Below, one piece after another: positions 1 through 8,773 of a DNA stretch of 46,309 bases (position 1 is the stretch's first letter; every line of letters begins with the position of its first letter). Position numbers and translations under genes: made by a program. The DNA is taken from contig JAFOBJ010000035.1 of assembly GCA_017381865.1 (NCBI GenBank), forward strand, positions 1 to 46,309, read 5' to 3'. This stretch comes from Bacteroidales bacterium (lineage in GTDB: Bacteria > Bacteroidota > Bacteroidia > Bacteroidales > F082). Below the pieces are notes generated by a model, which made no database searches, was not told where the DNA came from, and saw nothing but the letters and a program-made list of their open reading frames with translations.

Positions 1-19
1 AGAGTCAGAGTCAGAGTCA
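1..19. repeat. AGAGTC hexamer repeat
   Basis: Three tandem AGAGTC units and a partial fourth lie at the left edge of the window, downstream of the exbD terminator. The array may continue outside the window. It resembles the other short-period intergenic repeats here but has period 6. Confidence 0.7.
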
Positions 20-24
20 AAAAA

Positions 25-48
25 AAAGACAGCCATAAAGCTGTCTTT
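25..48 (-). terminator. Intrinsic terminator of the exbB-exbD operon
   Basis: The inverted repeat AAAGACAGC / GCTGTCTTT encloses a 6-nt loop. On the minus strand it is followed by a run of T. It sits 25 bases beyond the stop of the last exbD gene. Confidence 0.85.
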
Positions 49-72
49 CTTTTATCGTACCAAGAACTTGGA

Positions 73-537
73 TTATTTTTCTCCTTTACGAGTTGAGTAA
101 GTGAGACGGAATGCACCGCATTTACGGAGTTCTTGTTTAACATCGGTGATGAGACCCATTCTTACTTCTTCATGACATTTCAATGAAGTTGTGAGGAGAG
201 GGCGGTCAGATTCGCTACGAGCTAAACGTTCACTTTCAATAAAAGGAATAACGTCTGTTATTTTTGCGAACTGGTCATTGAGCTGAATACGAGACTCTGT
301 ACCATAAACTTTAGCATTTGTAGGAGGTCCGATGTAGATATAGCTAACTAAAGATTTCTTTTCTAATTTTTGAATTTCAGTTGCTTCAGGTAATTTCATT
401 TTAACCTTCAAAGACACTTCACGCATTGATGTTGTAACCATGAAGAAGAATATCAACATGAAGATAATGTCAGGCATAGAACCGGTACTCATTGCCGGAA
501 CTTCCTTAGCTTCGTCTGATCTATATTTTGATGCCAT
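73..537 (-). CDS. exbD: ExbD/TolR-family biopolymer transport protein (second copy)
   Basis: This 154-residue protein has the ExbD/TolR layout: a short basic cytoplasmic N-terminus, one transmembrane helix at about residues 22-36, and a periplasmic domain. Asp23 lies at the start of the helix, where ExbD proteins carry the aspartate that couples proton flow. With ExbB it should form the inner-membrane motor that energises TonB-dependent outer-membrane transport. It is the last gene of a four-gene minus-strand operon, 22 bases after another exbD, and is followed by a terminator. Two dissimilar ExbD copies beside one ExbB are common in Bacteroidota. No TonB is seen, but the operon lies at the window edge. 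Confidence 0.93.
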   Translation of the reverse strand: MASKYRSDEAKEVPAMSTGSMPDIIFMLIFFFMVTTSMREVSLKVKMKLPEATEIQKLEKKSLVSYIYIGPPTNAKVYGTESRIQLNDQFAKITDVIPFIESERLARSESDRPLLTTSLKCHEEVRMGLITDVKQELRKCGAFRLTYSTRKGEK

Positions 538-559
538 AATAATAATCTCCTATGTTTTA

Positions 560-1132
560 TTAATATTCTTTAGGTTCAGCCTCTGAGATACGGACAGGAA
601 CAATCTTGTTGATAGCGTTGATCTTGTCTTCATCTTTTAAGTCTGCATAATTTTGATTGAAGTACTTCAAAGACATTTCGTCTTTCATTTCGTTGAAAGC
701 TCTAGCCAATTCATTTTGAACGCTTATATACATCACATAAGATGTACCACGGTCGTTTTGGAGTGACACAACACCTTTGCTTAACATCACGTCGCCGACG
801 AGTTCGATGTTTTTAACTTCTACCTCTGGAGCTGTTTCGTCGCTTGGACGAGGTGTGATGAATTCTTTTGTTAAATCTTTAAGTGTAGCTACATCACCTG
901 GTTTTCCGTTGACTAACAATTTATCATATTTGTTAATCATAACGTTCATAATGTTTCTTTCTTTAACTTTGACATCCATTTCTGGATTTTCAATTGGTGG
1001 AGGAAGACGACGGGTAATACCAGTGTCTGTATCCATAGTTGTAGTAACTAGGAAGAATACCAACAGCAAAAAAGAGATATCGGCCATTGAACCTGCATTG
1101 AGATCCGGTACTTTCTTTTTTTGTCTAGCCAT
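560..1132 (-). CDS. exbD: ExbD/TolR-family biopolymer transport protein (first copy)
   Basis: This is a 190-residue ExbD-type protein. A basic N-terminus (MARQKKK) precedes one membrane helix at about residues 16-32. Asp18 is at the expected proton-pathway position, in the typical motif GSMADISFLLL. The remaining ~150 residues form a periplasmic domain that is longer than in the neighbouring exbD. It starts 14 bases after the stop of the 140-residue membrane protein upstream and so is very probably co-transcribed with exbB. The expected role is that of an ExbB partner in the TonB-energising proton channel. The division of labour between the two ExbD copies cannot be read from the sequence. 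Confidence 0.93.
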   Translation of the reverse strand: MARQKKKVPDLNAGSMADISFLLLVFFLVTTTMDTDTGITRRLPPPIENPEMDVKVKERNIMNVMINKYDKLLVNGKPGDVATLKDLTKEFITPRPSDETAPEVEVKNIELVGDVMLSKGVVSLQNDRGTSYVMYISVQNELARAFNEMKDEMSLKYFNQNYADLKDEDKINAINKIVPVRISEAEPKEY

Positions 1133-1146
1133 ATTGATTTTCTTAA

Positions 1147-1569
1147 TTAGTTAAAGAGTTTATAAACAGCTGAGCCTATTGCTACTACGAATGTTCCACC
1201 AAGAACGATGTATAAGAACATCATTAAGAAGTCGCAAATAGCTTCTGCGCTTGCTGTAACATTCATTGATTCTAAATATTCTTGACTTAATGTTGCACCT
1301 GGAGATGCGATGTAAGCTATCAAAGCTACTACTGCGAATGCGCCTAAAGCAATAACGATTTTTTTGACGCTACCAGGATTAACAATAACTCCATAGATAG
1401 GAGAGAAGAGAAAAGCTCCGCCGAGTAATATAACGAGAGCGTATGTCATATACATTTGGAGGTCGGCACTTGTTTCACCTTTGAATACGCAGATTGCAAG
1501 GATTACAACAATAATGCCCATGAGACCCCAAAGCCCGTATTTACATATCTTTAATAATTTATCGTCCAT
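1147..1569 (-). CDS. Four-helix membrane protein of the exbB-exbD operon
   Basis: This 140-residue hydrophobic protein has four predicted transmembrane segments at about residues 11-28, 41-58, 70-89 and 113-135. No catalytic or binding motif is visible and I assign no function. It lies between exbB (28 bases upstream) and the first exbD (14 bases downstream) on the same strand, so it is probably made together with the motor and may be an accessory subunit. Small membrane proteins at this operon position are familiar in Bacteroidales, but their role is not established to my knowledge. Confidence 0.85.
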   Translation of the reverse strand: MDDKLLKICKYGLWGLMGIIVVILAICVFKGETSADLQMYMTYALVILLGGAFLFSPIYGVIVNPGSVKKIVIALGAFAVVALIAYIASPGATLSQEYLESMNVTASAEAICDFLMMFLYIVLGGTFVVAIGSAVYKLFN

Positions 1570-1597
1570 TGTTAACTGTTTTTGATGTTAACGAAAA

Positions 1598-2452
1598 TTA
1601 GTTTTTCTTTGAATAATCGTTTAAGATGTCCATGAAAGTGATTGTGCTGTCTTCCATGTCGTTTAAGATACCTTCAATCTTGTTGAGGATGAAGTTGTAA
1701 GCAACTTGGAGGATCATAGCTGTGATCAAACCGAAAACAGTTGTTAACAAAGCAACTTTCATACCGCCAGCAACGATTGTAGGGCTGATGTCACCAGCTG
1801 CTGCGATTGAGTCGAAAGCTTGAACCATACCGATAACTGTACCGAAGAAACCTAAGTTAGGTCCTAAAGCGATACATAATGTAATCCAGCTTGTGCCGCT
1901 TGAAAGGTTACCATTCATAACTGAACCGTAAGAAATCATAGCTTTTTCTACTTCGTCGAGACCGTCGTTGTAACGCATTAAACCTTGGTAGAAGATACTT
2001 GCGACAGGACCGCGTGTGTTACGGCAGAGTTCTTTTGCTTTTTCTACGCCACCTTTGTTCAAAGCTGCTTCTAAGTCAACGAGCAATTTCTTTGTGTTTG
2101 ATGTGCTTAATGTTAAATAAATAATTCTTTCAATACAGAGAGCTAAACCGAGGATTAAACAGACGAGAACGAGTGTCATGAAACCCCAACCACCGTCGAT
2201 GTATTGTTTCTTAAGAACTTCGTGGAATGTTGGTTCTTCTTCAGCTTCTTCGATAGTTGCTGTTTCAACAACTTCTTCAACTGGAGCAGCTTCTTCTGCT
2301 GGAGCAGCAGCTTCTTCTGCAACTTGTTCTGTAGCTTCAGCAGCTACTTGCTCTGTTTGTGGTGTGTTTTCTTCTTGTTGTGCAAGAACTGAATTGCTGA
2401 TACCGAATGTCATAAAACCAGCAATTGTAAGTAAAGCAATTAATTTTTTCAT
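1598..2452 (-). CDS. exbB: MotA/TolQ/ExbB proton channel family protein
   Basis: This 284-residue ExbB homologue is the first gene of the operon. It has an N-terminal signal-like hydrophobic segment (residues 1-24), then an Ala/Glu-rich, low-complexity periplasmic stretch (about 26-75). The MotA/ExbB core follows, with helices near 90-112, 187-212 and 232-255. The family signature GPNLGFFGTVIGMVQAF lies at about 197-213. Together with the ExbD proteins it should form the proton-conducting motor that drives TonB-dependent receptors. The acidic extension is longer than in E. coli ExbB but is seen in Bacteroidota relatives. The start is set by the only ATG that gives a complete signal sequence. 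Confidence 0.95.
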   Translation of the reverse strand: MKKLIALLTIAGFMTFGISNSVLAQQEENTPQTEQVAAEATEQVAEEAAAPAEEAAPVEEVVETATIEEAEEEPTFHEVLKKQYIDGGWGFMTLVLVCLILGLALCIERIIYLTLSTSNTKKLLVDLEAALNKGGVEKAKELCRNTRGPVASIFYQGLMRYNDGLDEVEKAMISYGSVMNGNLSSGTSWITLCIALGPNLGFFGTVIGMVQAFDSIAAAGDISPTIVAGGMKVALLTTVFGLITAMILQVAYNFILNKIEGILNDMEDSTITFMDILNDYSKKN

Positions 2453-2534
2453 GATTAAAAATGTTGATTACTACTTTTTGATTTTGTTTGTTTACTATTT
2501 AAATTTAACTTAATTTAATTCAATTTTAGCCTTG

Positions 2535-2622
2535 CGGAGAGAGCGGGATTCGAACCCGCGATACCCTTTTGGAGTATACACACTTTCCAGGCGTGCTCCT
2601 TAAACCACTCGGACATCTCTCC
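2535..2622 (-). tRNA. tRNA-Ser (anticodon GGA)
   Basis: The reverse complement folds as a class II tRNA of 88 nt: acceptor arms GGAGAGA/TCTCTCC with discriminator G, a D-loop containing the AGTGGTTTAAGG stretch, the anticodon loop CTGGAAA giving anticodon GGA, a long variable arm, and a T-arm with GGTTCGAATCC. The long variable arm and the anticodon identify serine (UCC/UCU). The terminal CCA is not encoded. Confidence 0.97.
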
Positions 2623-2648
2623 TTTCTCAAAGTCCATAAAAGACTCGC

Positions 2649-2656
2649 CAAAGTTA
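2649..2656 (-). promoter_or_regulatory. -7 promoter box of tRNA-Ser
   Basis: On the minus strand this reads TAACTTTG, a match to the Bacteroidota -7 consensus TAnnTTTG, placed about 27 bases before the mature tRNA 5' end. Confidence 0.6.
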
Positions 2657-2710
2657 CACATTTTTTCTTTAAAAAATGAAAATATTTTAAATATATATCT
2701 ACTTTTTTTT

Positions 2711-2787
2711 GAACCTTGAACTCTGAACTCTGAACTCTGAACCCTGACACTGACTATTGACTTAGTAACTCAGTAACTCAGCAACTC
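2711..2787. repeat. Heptamer/octamer short tandem repeats
   Basis: GAACTCT-type units with a 7-base period run to about 2742. They are followed by AGTAACTC-type units with an 8-base period up to the ansA stop codon. The array fills the ansA/tRNA-Ser gap together with a T-run. Confidence 0.85.
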
Positions 2788-3818
2788 TACAGAGTAATCT
2801 CTCCTCTAATAGGGATTTGCAGCAGTTCCTTAATCTTTTCGATTGGATAATCTTCGCCTAACAAATACATTAATTTAGCTATTGCCGATTCTGTGGTGAT
2901 GTCGTGTCCGCTGATGACGCCAATTCTGTTCAAGTCTAAACTTGTTTCGTAGCGACCCATTTCAACAGATCCTGATTTACATTGTGTTACGTTGTAGATT
3001 ATAAGGCCTCTGTCGATAGCGTTTTTTAATTCATCGATGAACCATGATGCTGTTGGGGCATTTCCTGAGCCATATGTTTCAATGATTACGCCTCTTAAAT
3101 TAGGTGTGTTTAATGTATGATGAACTAAATCCTTTGTTATACCTGGAAATAATTTCAAGATAGCGACGTTGTTGTCTAATTTGGTGTGGAGTTTTAATTT
3201 TTTGAAGTTAGGTTTTGTTATATACTCCTTATTATATTTTATGCGAACGCCTACATCGGCTAATGAAGGATAGTTGCCAGAAACGAAAGCATTGAAATGT
3301 TCGGCATTGTGTTTTGTGGTTCTATTGCCTCTTAATAATTGATTTTCAAAGAATATAGTTACTTCTGGTACTTTAGCAGTATCTTCGTCTTTAGCAGCAG
3401 CAATCTCTATGGCAGCGATGATGTTTTCTCTGCCGTCGCTTCTGACCATGCCCATTGGCAATTGTGAACCTGTGAATACTACTGGTTTGTTAAGATTTTC
3501 TAACATAAAACTTAACGCAGATGCTGTATAGGCCATAGTGTCGGAACCATGTAATACGACAAATCCGTCGTATTTTTCATAGCAGCTCTCGATTTTCTTT
3601 GCCAATGTTACCCAAAAATCAGGTGTCATGTTTGAAGAATCTATCAGATTGTCAAAGGCATAGAAGTCTAATTGATAATCCAAGTTTCTCAATACAGGCA
3701 AATGATCGTATAGATTGTCAAAGTCGAATGGAACCAAACTGCCAGTCTGTGGGTCTTGCATCATACCGATGGTGCCTCCAGTATAAAGTATTAATATTGA
3801 TGTTTTTTCTCCTGACAT
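2787..3818 (-). CDS. ansA: Type I (cytoplasmic) L-asparaginase
   Basis: This 343-residue protein hydrolyses L-asparagine to aspartate and ammonia. The two active-site blocks of the family are present: TGGTIG at residues 13-18 with the nucleophilic Thr, and HGSDTM at 90-95 with the Thr-Asp pair. TGSQLP follows at 116-121. There is no signal peptide, so it is cytoplasmic type I rather than periplasmic type II. Length is normal for the family. It lies 16 bases downstream of tatD on the same strand and may be co-transcribed with hflX-tatD. Heptamer repeats begin directly at its stop codon. Confidence 0.95.
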   Translation of the reverse strand: MSGEKTSILILYTGGTIGMMQDPQTGSLVPFDFDNLYDHLPVLRNLDYQLDFYAFDNLIDSSNMTPDFWVTLAKKIESCYEKYDGFVVLHGSDTMAYTASALSFMLENLNKPVVFTGSQLPMGMVRSDGRENIIAAIEIAAAKDEDTAKVPEVTIFFENQLLRGNRTTKHNAEHFNAFVSGNYPSLADVGVRIKYNKEYITKPNFKKLKLHTKLDNNVAILKLFPGITKDLVHHTLNTPNLRGVIIETYGSGNAPTASWFIDELKNAIDRGLIIYNVTQCKSGSVEMGRYETSLDLNRIGVISGHDITTESAIAKLMYLLGEDYPIEKIKELLQIPIRGEITL

Positions 3819-3834
3819 AACCTGATGTTTTATG

Positions 3835-4599
3835 TTATAAATTAAATAATTTTATTGCGTTATTTGTCGTTGCTTCAGCAACTTTATTGATGTCAATGTT
3901 TTGAATTTCAGCTATTTTCTTCGCTACTTCTATCATATAAGAAGGTTCGTTTCTTTTTCCTCTGTAAGGAACGGGTGGAAGATATGGGTCGTCGGTTTCT
4001 AATATTATTTTATCTAAAGAAATATTTGCCAAATAATTTTTAACATCACAGTTTTTATATGTGATGACGCCTCCAAGTCCGAGGTGAAATCCTAATGAAA
4101 TGGCGATGTTGGCTTGTTCTTCGGTTCCGTTGAAACAATGGAATACTCCTTTTAGGCTACCGTCTTGTTCTTTTTCTAAAATATTGAACATAAGGTCGAA
4201 GGCTTCGCGAGTATGTAATGCAACAGGAAGATGTAGTTGCTTCGCCCAATGTAATTGTTCTGTTAAGACTTCAACTTGTTGTTTTTCAAATGTTTTATCC
4301 CAATATAAATCCAATCCTATTTCACCGACGCCAACCCAGCAGTTTCTTTCCATTTCTTTTTCAATGACAGAAAGATGTCGCTTGTAATCTTCTTTGACGC
4401 CTTCTGGATGAAGTCCCATCATTACTTTGCAGTTATCTATGTGATTTTCATAGAAATCCATCATAGGTTTGATGGTGGTTTCGTCCGTGTTTGGAAGGAG
4501 TATCGTTTCGACACCGACTTCAAGAGCTCTCTGAAACACCAATTCTCTGTCGGTGTCGAAAGCAGCGTCGTAAATATGTGAATGTGTGTCGATGTACAT
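3835..4599 (-). CDS. tatD: TatD-family metal-dependent hydrolase (DNase)
   Basis: This TIM-barrel metal-dependent hydrolase has the complete TatD motif set: DTHSHIYD at the N-terminus (HxH metal ligands), GEIGLD, HTREA, HCFNG and ETDDPYL. Family members are 3'-5' exodeoxyribonucleases or related phosphoesterases. I chose the ATG at 4599, giving a protein that begins MYIDTHSHIYD. A longer TTG start at 4608 would overlap the hflX stop and adds only three residues. It lies 5 bases downstream of hflX and is very likely in the same transcript. Confidence 0.93.
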   Translation of the reverse strand: MYIDTHSHIYDAAFDTDRELVFQRALEVGVETILLPNTDETTIKPMMDFYENHIDNCKVMMGLHPEGVKEDYKRHLSVIEKEMERNCWVGVGEIGLDLYWDKTFEKQQVEVLTEQLHWAKQLHLPVALHTREAFDLMFNILEKEQDGSLKGVFHCFNGTEEQANIAISLGFHLGLGGVITYKNCDVKNYLANISLDKIILETDDPYLPPVPYRGKRNEPSYMIEVAKKIAEIQNIDINKVAEATTNNAIKLFNL

Positions 4600-4604
4600 G
4601 ATAA

Positions 4605-5798
4605 TCAATATAAAAAGTTATCGTATGGGTATCTGATTGCGTGCATGTCGCGAATCTCTTGATACAAAAGGTCTCTAAAGTCTTGATAGTTGTCTTTTTC
4701 AACTGCAGAGATGAAAATGCAAGTGTTGCCTTTTGCCATCCAAGTTTTCTTCCAATCTTCTAAAGAATAATTTGATTTTGTGACAGGAGTGAGGTCGTCT
4801 TCTTCTTTTTCAATAAAGCTATAAGCGTCAATCTTATTGAAAACCATAATGATTTTCTTATCGCCAGCTCCAATTTCGGTTAGAGTTTTGTTAACGACTT
4901 CAATCTGTGACTCGAAATCTGGATGTGAGATGTCGACAACATGAAGAAGGATGTCCGATTCTCTTACTTCGTCTAATGTCGATTTGAATGATTCGACGAG
5001 TTGATGTGGAAGTTTTCTGATGAAACCTACGGTGTCGGATAAAAGGAATGGCAGATTTTCTACCACGACTTTACGGACTGTTGTTTCAAGTGTAGCGAAT
5101 AATTTATTTTCTGCGAAGACGTCAGATTTGCTTAATAAGTTCATTATCGTTGACTTGCCGACATTGGTGTAACCAACGAGAGCGACTCTGACGAGTTGTC
5201 CGCGGTTTTTACGTTGGACTGTCTTCTGCATATCTATTTCTTTAAGTCTTTCTTTGAGACTTGTGATTTTGTCGCGAATGATACGACGGTCGGTCTCGAT
5301 TTCCTTTTCACCAGGGCCTCTGAGTCCGATACCACCTTTTTGTCTTTCAAGGTGAGTCCACAAGTGAGTGAGTCGAGGCAACATATATTGATATTGAGCG
5401 AGTTCCACCTGTGTCTTGGCGTGTGATGTTCTAGCGTTTTTTGCAAAAATATCCAAGATAAGGTTTGTTCTGTCCAATATCTTACATTCTAATTCTTTTT
5501 CAATATTACGAAGTTGTGTTGGAGTAAGCTCATCGTCAAAGACAGCCATTGTGATGTTTTCGGCTTTGATATATTGTCTGACTTCTTCTAACTTTCCTGT
5601 GCCTAAATATGTTACACTGTTAGGATGGTCGAGAGGTTGGATGAAACGAGCCACTGGCACGCCACCAGCAGTCTCGACTAAGAAAGCGAGTTCATCAAGA
5701 TATTCTTCCGTCTTCTCTCTGTTCTGTGTTTGAGTGCTTACTGCAATCAATACAGCAGTTTCTTCTTTTTTTTCGTAAACTACAAACTTCTCCGACAT
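4605..5798 (-). CDS. hflX: Ribosome-associated GTPase HflX
   Basis: This 397-residue HflX GTPase binds the 50S subunit and rescues stalled ribosomes. The N-terminal HflX domain (about 20-130) is followed by a coiled linker containing the glycine-rich QKGGIGLRGPGEKEIETDRR segment (about 153-172). The G domain has G1 GYTNVGKST (209-217), G3 DTVG (255-258) and G4 NKID near 325. The sequence is complete, of normal length and starts with ATG. It is followed directly by tatD. Upstream lies a short array of TGACTCTGACTTT-type repeats. Confidence 0.96.
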   Translation of the reverse strand: MSEKFVVYEKKEETAVLIAVSTQTQNREKTEEYLDELAFLVETAGGVPVARFIQPLDHPNSVTYLGTGKLEEVRQYIKAENITMAVFDDELTPTQLRNIEKELECKILDRTNLILDIFAKNARTSHAKTQVELAQYQYMLPRLTHLWTHLERQKGGIGLRGPGEKEIETDRRIIRDKITSLKERLKEIDMQKTVQRKNRGQLVRVALVGYTNVGKSTIMNLLSKSDVFAENKLFATLETTVRKVVVENLPFLLSDTVGFIRKLPHQLVESFKSTLDEVRESDILLHVVDISHPDFESQIEVVNKTLTEIGAGDKKIIMVFNKIDAYSFIEKEEDDLTPVTKSNYSLEDWKKTWMAKGNTCIFISAVEKDNYQDFRDLLYQEIRDMHAIRYPYDNFLY

Positions 5799-5810
5799 AT
5801 TTTTTTGACT

Positions 5811-5840
5811 CTGACTTTTGACTCTGACTTTTGACTTTTT
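5811..5840. repeat. Short-period repeats between trpS and hflX
   Basis: Alternating 6- and 7-base units (GACTCT, GACTTTT) lie immediately upstream of the hflX start codon on the minus strand. Confidence 0.75.
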
Positions 5841-5874
5841 AATGTTTGTGTCAATAGTCTTGGTCTGTGTTAAT

Positions 5875-6873
5875 TTAAAAACTTCTAAAACCGATGATTT
5901 CTCTGACTTCTTTTATAGTCTTGCTTGCGCTTGCATGAGCTTTTTCGGCTCCCATACGAGCTACTTTCTTGATATATTCGTCGTCGCTTGAGAGTTCGTT
6001 GATACGTTCGCGGAATGGTGTCACCATTTGAATGATGTCTTCTGCGAGTTGTTTTTTCATATCGCCGTAGCGGATGCTCATATTGTTATAAGCCTCATCG
6101 AAGAATTGAACTGTCTCAGGTTTTGAGACTATCTTCATAAGGTTGAAGAGATTTTGAATAGGTTCAGGTTTAACTTGATTTGGTTCTGTTGGGCCGCTGT
6201 CAGTTACGGCGCGCATCACTTTTTTGCGTATTGACTTGTCGTCTTCATACAAGAAGATTGCGTTGCCTTCGCCTTCTGATTTTCCCATTTTTCCGCTGCC
6301 ATCGAGTCCAGGGACTTTTATGAGTTCTTTTCCATAGTTAAATGCTTGTGGCACTGGGAAATAATCTATGCCATAAATACGATTGAAGCGTTCTGCGAAG
6401 TCGCGTGCTTTTTCAAGATTTTGTTCTTGATCTTTTCCGACAGGGATATAATTTGATTTATGAATTAAGATGTCGGCTGCCATCAAAGTAGGGTAGGTGA
6501 GGAGACCGGCATTTACGTTATCTGGTTGTTTACGAACCTTTTCCTTGAAAGTAGTGACACGTTCCAACTCGCCGATGTAGGCGTTCATGTTTAAGAAAAG
6601 GTAAAGTTCAACTACTTCAGGAACATCGCTTTGGACATATAATGTAGCTTTTTCTGGGTCGAGACCTGCAGCGAGATATTCCACCAAAATCTGTTTTACT
6701 CTTCCGTGTAAGTCGTCTGGATGAGGATGTGTCGTAAGTGAATGATAGTCAGCAATGAAAAAATAACAATTGTAGCTATCTTGCAATTTGATGAAATTTT
6801 GAACTGCTCCGTAATAATTGCCGAGGTGTAAATTACCTGTTGGTCTGATACCGCTTAAAACTATTTCTTTCAT
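5875..6873 (-). CDS. trpS: Tryptophanyl-tRNA synthetase
   Basis: This 332-residue class I aminoacyl-tRNA synthetase charges tRNA-Trp. The HIGH-type motif is HLGN (16-19) and the KMSKS-type motif is KMGKS (195-199). The tryptophan-pocket segment GVDQ-equivalent reads VGKDQEQNLE (about 145-154). Length is normal for bacterial TrpS. It has its own TATCTTTG promoter box, about 18 bases before the start codon. A two-armed terminator separates it from rng upstream. Confidence 0.97.
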   Translation of the reverse strand: MKEIVLSGIRPTGNLHLGNYYGAVQNFIKLQDSYNCYFFIADYHSLTTHPHPDDLHGRVKQILVEYLAAGLDPEKATLYVQSDVPEVVELYLFLNMNAYIGELERVTTFKEKVRKQPDNVNAGLLTYPTLMAADILIHKSNYIPVGKDQEQNLEKARDFAERFNRIYGIDYFPVPQAFNYGKELIKVPGLDGSGKMGKSEGEGNAIFLYEDDKSIRKKVMRAVTDSGPTEPNQVKPEPIQNLFNLMKIVSKPETVQFFDEAYNNMSIRYGDMKKQLAEDIIQMVTPFRERINELSSDDEYIKKVARMGAEKAHASASKTIKEVREIIGFRSF

Positions 6874-6890
6874 ATTTATAAATTAATACG

Positions 6891-6898
6891 CAAAGATA
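6891..6898 (-). promoter_or_regulatory. -7 promoter box of trpS
   Basis: The minus strand reads TATCTTTG, an exact match to the Bacteroidota -7 element, followed by a short AT-rich leader to the trpS ATG. Confidence 0.7.
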
Positions 6899-6903
6899 AT
6901 AAA

Positions 6904-6940
6904 ATAACTCTGACTTTTGACTATGACGTTGACTTTTTTT
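6904..6940. repeat. Heptamer-type repeats upstream of trpS
   Basis: Units such as ACTCTG, ACTTTTG, ACTATG and ACGTTG succeed one another with a 6-7 base period, close in sequence to the array upstream of hflX. Confidence 0.6.
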
Positions 6941-6995
6941 AAGCGATGAGTAATGAGCGGAGTGCTATGATTAAGTAAAAGTGATTTATAAAAAT

Positions 6996-7034
6996 AAAGA
7001 AACAGAGCTTCATGAGGTGAAACTCTGTTTCTTT
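6996..7034 (-). terminator. Intrinsic terminator downstream of rng
   Basis: A 12-bp inverted repeat (AAAGAAACAGAG / CTCTGTTTCTTT) encloses a 15-nt loop, with an A/T-rich flank on either side. It lies 60 bases beyond the rng stop codon and separates rng from trpS. Confidence 0.8.
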
Positions 7035-7050
7035 TCTAGTTTTTTTGTCT

Positions 7051-7079
7051 GATGCTCGTGGCTCATAGCTCACGGCTTT
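7051..7079. repeat. Heptamer repeat (GCTCNNR type)
   Basis: Four consecutive 7-base units (GCTCGTG, GCTCATA, GCTCACG, GCTTTAG) lie between the rng stop and its terminator. Confidence 0.65.
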
Positions 7080-7093
7080 AGTGCCTTGATTTG

Positions 7094-8662
7094 TTACAGA
7101 AGTATTTCTTCTCCGTTCTTATTCAGGAAGTTATATTGCATAATATGGAAATTCTTTGATTCTTTCACACTTATTTTTTTATGATATTTCCATTGCCATT
7201 TTTTTCTGATTGAGAAAAATCCTTTTGTGAGATAAGCGTATATAAATGGATGAACTTGTATTGTGATAGATTTTTCGTTTTGGTCTAACAATAAGTATCT
7301 CAGGTTATTCTCAATTTCATCTATTAACAATGATGAAGATTTAATTTTTCCTGTGCCTCTGCATGTTGGGCATTCTTCTTGTACGGTTACTTCTGTCTCT
7401 GGTCTGACTCTTTGACGAGTTATTTGGATGAGACCGAATTTTGAAGCAGGTAATATCGAGTGTCTTGCACGGTCTTTCGACATTTCTTCTTTAAGTTTAT
7501 TGAAGAGTTGCTTTCTGTTTGCAGAGTCTTGCATGTCGATGAAGTCGACGATAATTATACCGCCCATGTCGCGGAGTCGTAATTGTCGTGCTATTTCTAC
7601 TGCTGCTTCTAAGTTTACACTCAAGGCGTTCTCTTCTTGAGATTGTTCTTTGTTTACACGATGGCCACTGTTGACGTCGATGACGTGCATGGCTTCTGTG
7701 TGCTCAATAACGAGGTAAACACCATTTCTAATTGTGACTACTCTACCAAAAAGGCTCGCTATTTGTTTGTCGACACCGAATTCAGCGAAGATATGTTCTT
7801 TGCTTTTGTGGAATTTCAAGATGTCTTTCTTTTGTGGAGCAATGGTAGTGATAAAGCTTTTTACTTCTTCATAAAGATTAGCGTCGTCGACATAGATGCC
7901 ATTGAACGATTCGTTGAGTAAATCTCTCAGCATCACTGATGTACGGTCTAATTCGCTGATGAGTTTACATGGATTTTTGCTTCCGTTCATGACTTCTGTC
8001 ATGGTTTCCCATTTCTTGAGGAGGGTTTTGAGGTCGGCATCTAATTCAGCTACTTTTTTGCCTTCGGCTACTGTTCTTATGATAACGCCGAAATTGTTAG
8101 GCTTGATGCTTTGGATGAGTAGTTTCAAGCGTCTACGTTCTTCGCTGCTTCTGATTTTCTGTGATACCGAAATGCGGTTTGAAAATGGTACTAAAACGAT
8201 GTAACGTCCTGCAAATGAAATGTCTGACGAAATTCTTGGGCCTTTTGTGTTGATTGGTTCTTTTGCTATTTGGACAGGAATTCTGTCGCCTACAGTCAAC
8301 ACATCTGATATTTTTCCTGACTTGCAGGTGTCTTTTTCCATTTCGAAATTGTCCATATTAAGCTGATTGATGTCTCCTGATTCAGCTAATTTGGTGAATT
8401 TGCGCAATGAAAGTATTTGTGGACCAAGGTCGAGGTAATGTAAGAAGGCGTCTTTTCTGCTTCCTATGTCAACGAAAGCTGCGTTTAATCCTGGGAGGAT
8501 TTTCTTGATGCGTCCTAAATAAACATCACCTACGGAAATGCTGTTGTTTTTCTGTTCTCTATGAAGTTCAACAAGCTGTTTGTCTTCCAACAAAACAATA
8601 TTAACCTCTGAAACATCAGAACTGATGATGAGCTCTTTGTTAGTGTTTATAATTTCGTCCAT
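7094..8662 (-). CDS. rng: Ribonuclease E/G family endoribonuclease
   Basis: This 522-residue RNase G-type enzyme processes rRNA and degrades mRNA. The S1 domain spans about 38-130 (VGDVYLGRIKKILPGLNAAFVDIG). The DNase I-like catalytic domain contains the two Mg-binding aspartates in VIDVNSG (D329) and IVDFIDM (D373). The zinc-link CPTCRGTGK is at 431-439, supplying the cysteines for the inter-subunit zinc. There is no long C-terminal degradosome scaffold as in E. coli RNase E. It lies beside HU, as in many Bacteroidota, but a strong terminator upstream shows it is not simply co-transcribed with HU. Confidence 0.95.
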   Translation of the reverse strand: MDEIINTNKELIISSDVSEVNIVLLEDKQLVELHREQKNNSISVGDVYLGRIKKILPGLNAAFVDIGSRKDAFLHYLDLGPQILSLRKFTKLAESGDINQLNMDNFEMEKDTCKSGKISDVLTVGDRIPVQIAKEPINTKGPRISSDISFAGRYIVLVPFSNRISVSQKIRSSEERRRLKLLIQSIKPNNFGVIIRTVAEGKKVAELDADLKTLLKKWETMTEVMNGSKNPCKLISELDRTSVMLRDLLNESFNGIYVDDANLYEEVKSFITTIAPQKKDILKFHKSKEHIFAEFGVDKQIASLFGRVVTIRNGVYLVIEHTEAMHVIDVNSGHRVNKEQSQEENALSVNLEAAVEIARQLRLRDMGGIIIVDFIDMQDSANRKQLFNKLKEEMSKDRARHSILPASKFGLIQITRQRVRPETEVTVQEECPTCRGTGKIKSSSLLIDEIENNLRYLLLDQNEKSITIQVHPFIYAYLTKGFFSIRKKWQWKYHKKISVKESKNFHIMQYNFLNKNGEEILL

Positions 8663-8701
8663 TCAGTTAAATATTTACAAAGGTTTAAAAATTAAAAAAA
8701 A

Positions 8702-8753
8702 CATAACACAACATTAACAATTTAATAAATAAGCGTTGTAATGTTGTGTTATG
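8702..8753 (-). terminator. Strong intrinsic terminator after the HU / mini-protein operon
   Basis: A nearly perfect long inverted repeat (left arm 8702-8720, right arm 8736-8753, one extra A in the left arm) has a 15-nt loop. On the minus strand it is followed by a run of eight T. It lies 21 bases past the 30-codon ORF, so it should end the HU transcript before rng. Confidence 0.88.
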
Positions 8754-8773
8754 CAAATGAAGATAATCAATGA

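Noticed and set aside
777-1154. 125-residue plus-strand ORF
   Set aside because: It is antisense to exbD and has no promoter.
2526-2750. 74-residue ORF on the minus strand
   Set aside because: It runs through the tRNA-Ser gene and repeat sequence.
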